A stretch of DNA of 64,000 nt. Origin: Cryobacterium psychrophilum (lineage in GTDB: Bacteria; Actinomycetota; Actinomycetes; Actinomycetales; Microbacteriaceae). A program made the position numbers and the translations under genes. Under the pieces are notes generated by a model. It was not told the origin of the DNA, searched no databases, and saw only the letters and a list, made by a program, of their open reading frames with translations. Below are positions 36,928 to 45,221 of the stretch, piece after piece (positions within the stretch are counted from its first letter, which is position 1; each line of letters begins with the position of its first letter). The stretch lies in assembly GCF_004365915.1 (NCBI RefSeq), contig NZ_SODI01000001.1:248001-312000 (forward strand). The letters are read 5' to 3'.

Positions 36928-38784
36928 CTACGGGGCGTTTTCGGCTGGTGTTCCCTCGTTGGCGGGGAAGTGGCTCTCAGCCTGATCGATGGCCCACGCG
37001 GCATTGATCAGTCCGACGTGACTGAACGCCTGGGGAAAATTGCCCAGTTGTTCGCCCGTTTCCGAGTCGATCTCCTCCGCGAGCAGGCCGACGTCGTTGG
37101 TGTGGCTCACGGCTCGCTCGAACACCTCGCGGGCTTCACCGGACCGGCCTCCGGCGGCGAGGACATGGGCGAGCCAGAATGTGCAGAGCAGGAAGGTGCC
37201 CTCGTTTCCGTTCAGGCCGTCGACGCCCGTGTCTGTCTGGTACCTGTAGACCAGCCCTCGGGTGTCCGTGAGCCGCTCGATGATGGCGTCCACGGTGGCG
37301 AGCACGCGGGGATCGGATGCCGGCAGGAACCCGACGATCGGTAGCATCAGTGCCGCCGCGTCCAGGTCGGGCGAATCAAAGGATTGCGTGAAGGCGCCGG
37401 CCTCCTCGTTCCATCCCTTCTCGAGGATGGTGGCGCGGATCTGCGCGGCCATCGTTGACCACTCGGCGACTCGGTCTGTTGCGTGCAGCTGCTCGGCCAT
37501 GGCGATTGCGCGGTCGAGGGCTACCCAGCACATGAGTTTCGAGTAGAGGAAGTGGCGCGGGGCACCGCGGATTTCCCAGATGCCGTTGTCCGGCTGCTGC
37601 CATTGGCTTGCGGCCGCATCGGCGAGGGCGACCAGGAAGGTTCGTGTGGCAGGTTCGATCTCGCCGAGTTGCTCACTCAGCCGGAACGCCGCGTCGAGGA
37701 GTTCGCCGTAGACATCAAGCTGTGGTTGGTCCCACGCGCCGTTTCCCACCCGGACAGGGCCGCTCCCGCGCCACCCGGTCAGTTGTGGGAGGAACCGTTC
37801 GGACAGGTCATGTTCGCCGCCGATGCCGAACATGATCTGCAGATGACGGTCGGGGCTGGAGTGCGCGGCGGCGGCGGTCATGAAGTCGAAGAATTCGTGG
37901 GCTTCATCCGGGCAGGCAGCAACCCAGAGGGCCTTCATGGTGAAACTGGCGTCGCGTACCCACGAGTAGCGGTAGTCCCAGTTGCGTTCACCGCCGATTT
38001 CCTCGGGCAAGGATGTCGTAGCGGCGGCCACGATCGCACCGGTGGGCTGGTAGCTCAGCGCCTGGAGCACCCGTCCCGAGTGATGAACCAGCTCCCGCCA
38101 CGGCCCGTCATAGCTTTGGTGGATCGCCGACCACTCCTGCCAGCTCGCGGTCGTGGACGCCAAGCCGGTCGCGATCTCATCCTGGGTGTAGGCACCCGGT
38201 AGCGGCTCGCCGAGGCGCGTGCGCTGCAGGGCAAAATACCGGTGTTGTCCCGCCTCGAGAGTGAACCGAACCCGGATCTCCCCGCCGAGGCCCGTCACCG
38301 GGGCAGGAAGCGACAGGGTGAGCCGGCCCGAACCGCCGGTGGCGACAACACCGGAATCGATCTCAGCAAAGACCGGGACCACCAGACCGTATTCGGGGCG
38401 GGGGCGGCAGGTCATCTCGATCGTGACCCGACCCCTGGTGCAGTGCACGCCGCGCAGCAGGGTGTGTGGCGCATTTTCGCCGAGGCGGTGTGGATCGCTG
38501 GAGTCCCCCAGCTCCAGGGCGTCGATCAGTTCGAGGGTGCCCTCATCGGTGTGGAAAGTGGTCTGCAGGGCCATCGTCCCTTCCACGTACGAGCGGGTTG
38601 ATGTGGCCAGCGTGCTGGGCCGGATCGACCAGTGCCCGGCAGCGTCGTCCAGGATCGACGCAAACACGGATTCGCTGTCGAACCGGGGGAAGCACAGCCA
38701 GGCGATCGAACCGTCCCTGGTCACCAGGGCGGCGGAGTGCCGATCCGAGAGCAGCGCGTGGTCGGCGATCGGAAGGTCACTCAT
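36928..38784 (-). CDS. Glycoside hydrolase family 15 enzyme (trehalase/glucoamylase-like)
   Basis: The 618-residue protein opens DLPIADHALLSDRHSAALV and has an N-terminal beta-sandwich and a C-terminal (alpha/alpha)6 barrel. Conserved parts include RNWDYRYSWVRDASFTMKAL, and VGLLAEEIDSETGEQLGNFP with the catalytic-base Glu, and AFSHVGLINAAW. Actinobacterial relatives have trehalase activity, and others glucoamylase; the substrate cannot be fixed from sequence. No signal peptide, so it acts on internal glucan or trehalose. A 16-bp tandem repeat lies ~95 bases upstream. Confidence 0.9.
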   Translation of the reverse strand: MSDLPIADHALLSDRHSAALVTRDGSIAWLCFPRFDSESVFASILDDAAGHWSIRPSTLATSTRSYVEGTMALQTTFHTDEGTLELIDALELGDSSDPHRLGENAPHTLLRGVHCTRGRVTIEMTCRPRPEYGLVVPVFAEIDSGVVATGGSGRLTLSLPAPVTGLGGEIRVRFTLEAGQHRYFALQRTRLGEPLPGAYTQDEIATGLASTTASWQEWSAIHQSYDGPWRELVHHSGRVLQALSYQPTGAIVAAATTSLPEEIGGERNWDYRYSWVRDASFTMKALWVAACPDEAHEFFDFMTAAAAHSSPDRHLQIMFGIGGEHDLSERFLPQLTGWRGSGPVRVGNGAWDQPQLDVYGELLDAAFRLSEQLGEIEPATRTFLVALADAAASQWQQPDNGIWEIRGAPRHFLYSKLMCWVALDRAIAMAEQLHATDRVAEWSTMAAQIRATILEKGWNEEAGAFTQSFDSPDLDAAALMLPIVGFLPASDPRVLATVDAIIERLTDTRGLVYRYQTDTGVDGLNGNEGTFLLCTFWLAHVLAAGGRSGEAREVFERAVSHTNDVGLLAEEIDSETGEQLGNFPQAFSHVGLINAAWAIDQAESHFPANEGTPAENAP

Positions 38785-38878
38785 CCGAGTTCTTCCGCAT
38801 CAACAAGCGCCTCGGGCCCAGACTCACCATCGACAGGCCGGGCGATGGTGGTTGCAGTGTCGATGTGGCATGTCATAG

Positions 38879-38910
38879 TTTCGTCCCAACAAGGTTTCGT
38901 CCTAACAAGG
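38879..38910. repeat. Two adjacent 16-bp repeats upstream of the GH15 gene
   Basis: TTTCGTCCCAACAAGG is followed at once by TTTCGTCCTAACAAGG (one mismatch), about 95-126 bases before the GH15 start codon. Tandem 16-bp units are about 1.5 helical turns. They may be a paired regulator site or a simple duplication. Confidence 0.6.
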
Positions 38911-39030
38911 TTCATACGCCACAACCACCCGCGGCCATGTTTTATTGCAGGTGGTTCATTCGCTGACCTTCTCGACCCAACCCACTGGCCACGCGCCCAG
39001 AGACACTCTCATCCCGGCTGCTGCCGACGC

Positions 39031-39801
39031 TCAGTGCACCGCCACAGAGGAGAGCTTGATGGTCGCCCCGGTGGGGTCGGAAATTTTGGCGAGTCGCCCG
39101 AAAAGAGTGTCTTCGGCCGCCTGCACGAGGCTTCCACCGAGCTCGAGGACCGTGGCGATCGTCGCGTCCACGTCGGTCGCACCGATGTAGATCTCCCAGG
39201 TGCCCGGTGCGTTCTGTGGGTAGTACGCGCTCGCATCCATGATGCCGGCGTAGTCCACGTCACCGCTCTTGAGCAGGGTGTAGCGTAATTGGTCGGTGTC
39301 GCTCATCACCTCGGTGTGCCAGCCAAAGGCCTTCTCGTAGAACGTCACCTCCTTCGCGTAGTCACTGGTCTGCAGCTCGTGCCAGACGGCTGTCGAGGCC
39401 TCGTCCGCGAGATCGAAGCCGCTCATCGTGCCAGGTTCCCACACGCCCACCATCGCCCCGGTCGGGTCGAGCGCGATGGCCATGCGCCCGACACCCCTGA
39501 CATCCGACGGCTCGAACAGCACCGTTCCACCGGCCTCCCAGATCGTGGCGGCGGTGGCATCGGCGTCGATGCTCTTGAGGTACGTGATCCACCCGTCGGG
39601 CGCTCCGCCGGGGTTCTGCATCATTCCGGCGATGCGGGCGCCGTTCTTGCGAAAGTTCACGTAGTTGCCGTGCTCGGGTCCCATCTCCTCAACAGTCCAT
39701 CCGAAAACACCCGCGTAGAAGGCCTGGGCCGCCCCGGGGTCAGAACTCAAGAGATCGAACCAGACGGGGGCACCGATCGGTGAAATGTCGGAAGCGGGCA
39801 C
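39031..39801 (-). CDS. Two-domain VOC (glyoxalase/bleomycin resistance-fold) protein
   Basis: The 256-residue protein has two VOC domains: PVWFDLLSSDPGAAQAFYAG opens the first and AVWHELQTSDYAKEVTFYEK the second near residue 130. The GTG at 39801 with AAAGGAGAC five bases upstream is the start; a longer frame lacks similarity. Members of this class occur as hypothetical lactoylglutathione-lyase-like proteins; substrate unknown. It stands 116 bases after the glycosyltransferase pair on the same strand. Confidence 0.87.
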   Translation of the reverse strand: MPASDISPIGAPVWFDLLSSDPGAAQAFYAGVFGWTVEEMGPEHGNYVNFRKNGARIAGMMQNPGGAPDGWITYLKSIDADATAATIWEAGGTVLFEPSDVRGVGRMAIALDPTGAMVGVWEPGTMSGFDLADEASTAVWHELQTSDYAKEVTFYEKAFGWHTEVMSDTDQLRYTLLKSGDVDYAGIMDASAYYPQNAPGTWEIYIGATDVDATIATVLELGGSLVQAAEDTLFGRLAKISDPTGATIKLSSVAVH

Positions 39802-39917
39802 GATGTCTCCTTTGACCGGTGCCGTCACCGTTCGGGTGTGGCGGCTTCCGGCGAGTGTATGACGACCACGGGGCGCCGACAAGACTGCGGTTTTGCAGCC
39901 GTGACCGCGCGACCCGC

Positions 39918-41228
39918 TCAACCCGTGCGAACACCCATCAGTGCTTCGAAGGCGCGCCGCGGCCCTGTACCACCGGAGAGGGAGACCCCCAGGTGCCTCA
40001 GCCGGCCGCGGGGCTCCCCGGCGAGAAGCAGCAACCGCGCCGCAGCCGCACGAATCTCATCTGTCGACGCGATATTCGGGTCGAGCGTTTCCCCGAAACC
40101 AGCCGCATCGAGGGCGGCGGCTCCCGCGAACTGGTCAGTGGAAAAGGGCAGAAGAAGCAGGGGAACGCCGGCCGTCATCGCCTCAGTGACGCTGTTGTTG
40201 CCCCCGTGGCTCACCGCCAGTACGGAATGCTCCAGCAGGCGCACCTGCGGCAGGAAACCACGCACGAGCCAGGGCGTGGGAATGGGCCCGAGCGAGGTGG
40301 GGTCGGTGGAACCCGTCGCGAGGGCAACCCGCACGGGAAGACCGTGGAGCGCCGCGACCACCCGTTCGAGCACGTCGCCGCGGACGGACAGAAAACTCCC
40401 GAAACTCACGTACACGACGGGTTCGCCGCTTTCCTCGAGCCAGGCCTCGACCTCGGCATCCGTCGCCTCGGACCGTACCGCCGATCCGAGGAAGGCATGC
40501 TCGGGCAGCAACAGGCCGCGCGCCGACGAGTGCAGTTCGGCGGGGTAGTTCAGGAGGAGAACATCGCCCGTCTCCCGGAAGGCGTCGGTGCTGGGCACGG
40601 CCTGCGGGTCAAGCTCAAGCAACGCGGCGTTCCACTGTGCGGTGAAGGAATCCCGCACCGCTTCGCAGAGCAGCCGCAGCGCGGCAAGGTCGTTGATGTC
40701 GGGGCGGAAGATACTGGGCCACGTCGGCGGGTAGCCGTAGACCTCACCGACCACGGGCAGTGCGGACGGATGCCCCAGTACGACGTCGGCGTGACGCACG
40801 CCCGCCGCGAGCAGGCCCAGCCTGGCCGCGAAGGCGAGGTGGTCAACGATCACCTGGTCCGGCTGGACCCTCTCCACCAGCTGCTGAACGCTGCGGGCAA
40901 TCTGCACCGGATTCCACAGCAGGTCGTTGCTGCGCGCCTCCGCCTGGAAACGCAGGGTCTCGACCATTCCCAGCCGGGTGGCCGCGAAGAAGCCACGGAG
41001 CGCGTCATCCTCGCCGCGAGGCTGTGCCTCCGCGCGGATCACCCCTGGATTGGATCCCCGGCCGAGCTGCAGATTCTCCCGCTCGAACCCGAACGCGCGC
41101 ACGATGTCGGCCGTCGCGGGGCCGCTGGCCACAACGACACGTTCCCCCGCCTCCTGCCAGGCCGTTCCGAGCGTTGCCAGAGGAAACAGGTGGGAGGCAT
41201 AGTCGGGGCTGATGATCAGGAGCGTCAC
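39918..41228 (-). CDS. GT1-family (UGT/MGT-like) glycosyltransferase
   Basis: The 436-residue protein opens with a GTG (41228) inside the stop of the preceding gene. It has a GT-B fold: N-terminal TLLIISPDYASHLFPLATLG, then PVVYVSFGSFLSVRGDVLERV at the start of the donor domain, and SHGGNNSVTEAMTAGVPLL near residue 350, the nucleotide-sugar motif of UGT-like enzymes. No signal or membrane segment. The tight coupling to the HEAT-GT4 gene suggests both act on one glycoside or glycolipid, which is unknown. Confidence 0.88.
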   Translation of the reverse strand: MTLLIISPDYASHLFPLATLGTAWQEAGERVVVASGPATADIVRAFGFERENLQLGRGSNPGVIRAEAQPRGEDDALRGFFAATRLGMVETLRFQAEARSNDLLWNPVQIARSVQQLVERVQPDQVIVDHLAFAARLGLLAAGVRHADVVLGHPSALPVVGEVYGYPPTWPSIFRPDINDLAALRLLCEAVRDSFTAQWNAALLELDPQAVPSTDAFRETGDVLLLNYPAELHSSARGLLLPEHAFLGSAVRSEATDAEVEAWLEESGEPVVYVSFGSFLSVRGDVLERVVAALHGLPVRVALATGSTDPTSLGPIPTPWLVRGFLPQVRLLEHSVLAVSHGGNNSVTEAMTAGVPLLLLPFSTDQFAGAAALDAAGFGETLDPNIASTDEIRAAAARLLLLAGEPRGRLRHLGVSLSGGTGPRRAFEALMGVRTG

Positions 41229-43477
41229 AGGGCGTTCAACGCCCAGGTGGCTTCTTCGCTGGCGTTCGCGACATCCCGATACACCTGGGTGAGCGAACGG
41301 GCCATGGCCTGAATCGTGAATGATCGGGCCACCATGGCGCAACCCCGTTCGGCATACTCCGGGCCAAACGGCCCCACCGCCAGCTCGAGCGCCGCACAGA
41401 TTGCCCCGGCGAGGGCACCGCTGTCTGTCGTGTCCACCAGGAATCCGGTCACGCCATGCTCCACGTACGTGGCCGGACCACCGGCATGCGGCGCGACGAC
41501 CGGCAGGCCGGTGGCCATGGCTTCCAGAAGTGCGAGCCCAAATTCCTCCTTCACGCTCGCGCACACATAGGCGCCGTGCGGCGCATTCAACCCGGGTCGG
41601 CCAAAGCGGGCCGCCACGAGCCAGCTGGACACGGTGTCGTTGGCTCGATGCCCCGCGAGAATCAGGCCGTGCTCTGCCGTACCGTCGAGCGGCACCACAG
41701 CACCGATACGACTGAGCTGTTCCTGTTCGTCGGGCGATGGATGTTCGAGGTCACCCCCGACAATGAGCAGGTTGCCACCCTCATGCAGGGTCGGGTCTGC
41801 CGCCCACGCCTCCACGAGACTCGCCATTCCCTTGACCCGGTGCAGCCTGCCCACGGAAATGAGCAGAGGAAGTCCGCGCCGATGCTCCGGCAGGCCGTGC
41901 AGCAGAGCGTCCAGCTCCGCCAGCGCCGGCGGCACCGGCGCGCCATCGCGTGGCGTGCGGGCGCCGGCGAGGGAACGCTCAATCACCGCGACATCGATGC
42001 CCTCCGCAGCGACCGTGTGCCGCTCCGGGTGTGCCGTGATGTCAATCCCGACGAGGTCACGCATGTCCCGTTCCAGGTCCGGGCGGGGAAAGAACACCGT
42101 GTGGGCGGCATCCGCTGCAAGCCGCTGCACGAGGCGCGCGCGAAACCAGAAGTGCTCGGCTTCGTCAACGGCACCGAAGTTGCCGCGCGTGAGGGTGCCG
42201 GAGCGTTCGAGGGAGTCGATGACGGCGTGCGGGTCGGGCGCCACGGTGAAGACGATGGGAATGTCGAGTTCCCTGGCGACCGTGGCCGCCGCGAGACTCC
42301 CCACGTCGGCCATGCGCAAATGAATGGCATCGACGGTTCCAGCGGCGCGCAGCACTCGACGGATACCTCGTTGGGCCGCGATCCGCCGGGGCCAGGCATC
42401 CGCTGCCGGCGTCACTCCCCCGACAAAGGGAACGGCCGCGAAGGCATGGCCCGACAGAGTGGATGCGACCTCCGACAGGCACGACAATGCGGTCTCGTGG
42501 GTACCGCGAGAGAGGGTGAGCACCCGCTCGACCTGCTCGGTCGCGGTGAGATCTGAGCGGCTGCTGAGGTCGACCCCCGATGCTCGGTGCCCGGCCACCA
42601 GGGCGTCGCCGAGGCGAACGAGCAGTGTCGCGATGCCGCCGTTGTCCCCGGAACCCACCCGCGACAGCGCGCCGTCGATGTCGGCGTGCAGGAAGAGCTG
42701 GGCGATGGTTGTCCCGTGGCTCCAGGGTGGGCGCGGGTGGCTCGCGGTCGTGAGATCGAACAGCGCCAGTCGAGCAACGGCGGCGAGCTCGCCCTCCCCG
42801 AACGCGAGCGCGGTCACGATTCGAGTTCTCTCGTCGTTCGCGCCGCGGTCACCGAGTCCGGCAACGGCGGCGGTCCTGGTCTCAAGCGGCTCGTCCGGGT
42901 CCATTGCCACGGTTCGCAGCATCCGCTCCGAAATGCGACCGGGCACCAGCCCAATGGTCTCGACCAGACGCGAGCGGGCGCCGGGTTCCCGTACCCCGAG
43001 GAGCGCGGATTCGAGCGACAGCGCGACCGAATCAGCGGCGGAGGCCGACCACTGCTCAAGCGTGCGCTGGGCCACCATGCCAGAGAATCCACCCTCGCTC
43101 ACCATGCGCACGAGGCCCGCCACGGCATCGAGCCGCGGGAGGCGAATACCGAAGGCCCAGGCGGCGTGTTCTCGCAAATAACCGGAATCATGGGACAGGA
43201 GCGGCACGAGCACGTCATCGGCCGAGTCGTCGAAGATGCGAGCCAGCGCGTGCACGGCGGCGATGGCCGTGAGCTGGTCGACGGGATCGATGGCCGCGGC
43301 GGCAAGCAGTCGCACGGCCCGACTGCCCCCATCGCGGCTGGACGCAACGGTGAGGTCGTCGGCACACCTCATTCCAGCCAGAATGGATCCGGACTGACGC
43401 ATGACATCAAGAGCGGTGTGCGGTCCCACGGTGGTTCTCCCGTCAAGAATTCTGGCTATGTGATCAGGACGATTCAT
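41225..43477 (-). CDS. HEAT-repeat domain fused to GT4-family glycosyltransferase
   Basis: The 750-residue protein (ATG at 43477; an upstream ATG at 43522 is possible) has two parts. Residues ~45-270 are HEAT-like helical repeats, for example AAVHALARIFDDSADDVLVP and HDSGYLREHAAWAFG. Residues ~330-740 form a GT-B glycosyltransferase of family 4: LPLLISVGRLHRVKGMASLV, EEFGLALLEAMATGLPVVAP (EX7E) and GVTGFLV. The fold between includes DAIHLRMADVGSLAAATVAR. The HEAT half probably binds another protein. Substrate unknown. The downstream GT1 gene overlaps its stop. Confidence 0.85.
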   Translation of the reverse strand: MNRPDHIARILDGRTTVGPHTALDVMRQSGSILAGMRCADDLTVASSRDGGSRAVRLLAAAAIDPVDQLTAIAAVHALARIFDDSADDVLVPLLSHDSGYLREHAAWAFGIRLPRLDAVAGLVRMVSEGGFSGMVAQRTLEQWSASAADSVALSLESALLGVREPGARSRLVETIGLVPGRISERMLRTVAMDPDEPLETRTAAVAGLGDRGANDERTRIVTALAFGEGELAAVARLALFDLTTASHPRPPWSHGTTIAQLFLHADIDGALSRVGSGDNGGIATLLVRLGDALVAGHRASGVDLSSRSDLTATEQVERVLTLSRGTHETALSCLSEVASTLSGHAFAAVPFVGGVTPAADAWPRRIAAQRGIRRVLRAAGTVDAIHLRMADVGSLAAATVARELDIPIVFTVAPDPHAVIDSLERSGTLTRGNFGAVDEAEHFWFRARLVQRLAADAAHTVFFPRPDLERDMRDLVGIDITAHPERHTVAAEGIDVAVIERSLAGARTPRDGAPVPPALAELDALLHGLPEHRRGLPLLISVGRLHRVKGMASLVEAWAADPTLHEGGNLLIVGGDLEHPSPDEQEQLSRIGAVVPLDGTAEHGLILAGHRANDTVSSWLVAARFGRPGLNAPHGAYVCASVKEEFGLALLEAMATGLPVVAPHAGGPATYVEHGVTGFLVDTTDSGALAGAICAALELAVGPFGPEYAERGCAMVARSFTIQAMARSLTQVYRDVANASEEATWALNAL

Positions 43478-43582
43478 GAGCTGGCGATCGGAATGCACGG
43501 GTCGCCGGATGCATCTTCCCATAATCCGGCGACCCGTGCGCGGTCGTGAGTTCCTCGCAGCAAAGCTCCAGCTAGTGGACCG

Positions 43583-43684
43583 TCAGCTGAACAGAGCGGT
43601 GACCTTGATCAGTGTCTGCGTCACACCGTAGGCGAGTGGAACGCCGACAAGGGCCCACCCCAGAACGAGTTTCAGGCTCTTCAT
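43583..43684 (-). CDS. Small membrane companion of the OFA transporter (33 aa)
   Basis: One base after the stop of the OFA carrier gene is a short ATG frame. It encodes 33 residues with a single membrane helix (LKLVLGWALVGVPLAYGV) and a TLIKVTALFS tail. The pattern matches the small proteins described as MFS transporter small subunits beside OFA-family carriers. Too short for usual gene calling. It likely associates with the carrier in the membrane (inference). Confidence 0.75.
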   Translation of the reverse strand: MKSLKLVLGWALVGVPLAYGVTQTLIKVTALFS

Positions 43685-43685
43685 G

Positions 43686-45080
43686 TCAAGACTCCAATGC
43701 GGGTTCGGCAACGGCCACGGGTTCCACCACGGGCTCGTGGAAGGTCGCGGCAACCGGCCGGACCATGAGGTTGGCGACAAAACCAACAGCGAGGATACCG
43801 ACCATGGTCAACAGGGCTGGTCGGTAGTCTGCCGCCGTGAGCAGGCCTGGTGTGCCCTGGGCATCCAGAATCGAGTTCACGATGAGCGGACCGGCGATTC
43901 CAGCGGCCGACCATGCCGTGAGCAGGCGTCCGTGGATCGCGCCCACCTGGAATGTACCGAACAGGTCGCGCAGGTAAGCCGGCGCCGTGGCGAATCCGCC
44001 GCCGTAGAAGGAGATGATCACGAAGGCCAGGACCACGTACAACGCCGTCGTCGTTGACCCCAGAAGGGCAAGCACGAGGTAGAGCACGGTACCCACACCG
44101 AGATACACCCTGTAGATGTTTTTGCGGCCCGTGAAGTCCGATGTTGCCGACCACGCGAATCGGCCGCCCATGTTGGCGATCGACAGCAAGCCGACGAATC
44201 CTCCGGCGACGACCGCCGAGACGAGGGATGAGCCGTCCGACTGCCGGAAGAAGTCCTGGATCATGGGTGCCGCCTGCTCGAGAATTCCGATTCCCGCCGT
44301 CACGTTGCAGAACAGCACGACCCAGACCAGCCAGAACTGGCGGGTCTTGATCGCGTTCTTCGCCGACACGTGGTTGCTGCTCACGAGCGCGCGAACCTTC
44401 ACCGTCGCTGGATCGAAGCCTTTCGGTTTCCAACCGACCGCGGGCACCTTGATGGTGAACGCACCGAACATCATGTAGGCGAGGTAGACGACGGCCAGGG
44501 TCAGGAAGAGCTTCCCCACCGCATCACCGCTCGCAACCCAGCCGACCGCACCGGAGTTGGGGTCGTATGCGGCCAGCAGGGCGGTCGAGACGGGGCTGGC
44601 AATGAGCGCGCCGCCACCGAAGCCCATGATGGCCATGCCCGTGGCCAGTCCGGGGCGGTCGGGGAACCACTTGATAAGCGTCGAAACCGGCGAGATATAA
44701 CCGATGCCGAGGCCAATACCACCAATGAACCCGTAGCCCAGGTACACCAGCCAGAGCTGGTTGCTGAAGATTCCGAGGGAACCAATCAGGAATCCACCTG
44801 ACCAGAACAGGGCAGAGACGAACATGGCCTTCCGGGGGCCGTTCGTGTCGACCCACGTACCCATGATGGCGGCCGAGAGGCCGAGCATCACGATGGCAAT
44901 CGAGAAGATCACACCGATCTGGGTGAGGCTCGCGTCGAAGTGTGCCACGAGCGCCGTCTTGTACACGCTCGTGGCATAGGCCTGCCCGATGCTGAGGTGA
45001 ACTGCCAGGGCGGCCGGCGGGATGAGCCAGCGGTTGAATCCGGGTGGGGCAATTGTGCGGTCGCGATCGAGCCAGCTCAT
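43686..45080 (-). CDS. OFA-family MFS transporter (oxalate/formate antiporter-like)
   Basis: The 464-residue protein has 12 membrane segments and OFA features: FNRWLIPPAALAVHLSIGQA, GLSAAIMGTWVDTNGPRKAM (MFS loop 2-3) and WFPDRPGLATGMAIMGFGGG. The start is the ATG at 45080 with AGGA nine bases upstream; starts further up lack a ribosome site. OFA carriers exchange oxalate, formate or other small acids. The divergent FdhF/YdeP-type gene makes formate or oxalate-related substrates plausible. Confidence 0.87.
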   Translation of the reverse strand: MSWLDRDRTIAPPGFNRWLIPPAALAVHLSIGQAYATSVYKTALVAHFDASLTQIGVIFSIAIVMLGLSAAIMGTWVDTNGPRKAMFVSALFWSGGFLIGSLGIFSNQLWLVYLGYGFIGGIGLGIGYISPVSTLIKWFPDRPGLATGMAIMGFGGGALIASPVSTALLAAYDPNSGAVGWVASGDAVGKLFLTLAVVYLAYMMFGAFTIKVPAVGWKPKGFDPATVKVRALVSSNHVSAKNAIKTRQFWLVWVVLFCNVTAGIGILEQAAPMIQDFFRQSDGSSLVSAVVAGGFVGLLSIANMGGRFAWSATSDFTGRKNIYRVYLGVGTVLYLVLALLGSTTTALYVVLAFVIISFYGGGFATAPAYLRDLFGTFQVGAIHGRLLTAWSAAGIAGPLIVNSILDAQGTPGLLTAADYRPALLTMVGILAVGFVANLMVRPVAATFHEPVVEPVAVAEPALES

Positions 45081-45124
45081 AGGGTGCATTCCTTTACCGC
45101 GGGGTGGCCTCGATGCCACGTTGC

Positions 45125-45137
45125 TGTCAGGTTGACA
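45125..45137. promoter_or_regulatory. Inverted repeat in the OFA-YdeP divergent promoter region
   Basis: TGTCA-GGT-TGACA forms perfect 5-bp arms in the 141-base gap between the divergent genes. TTGACA (45132-45137) is part of it and TATAGT on the other strand lies near 45139-45144. It could be a shared regulator site. No regulator gene is adjacent. Confidence 0.35.
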
Positions 45138-45221
45138 CTATACGAACGCATTGATGTTCTTTTCACCCCACTGACACCAAAATGGCAGTTTCGGGTAGCA
45201 TTTCACGCGAAGATAGGAACC

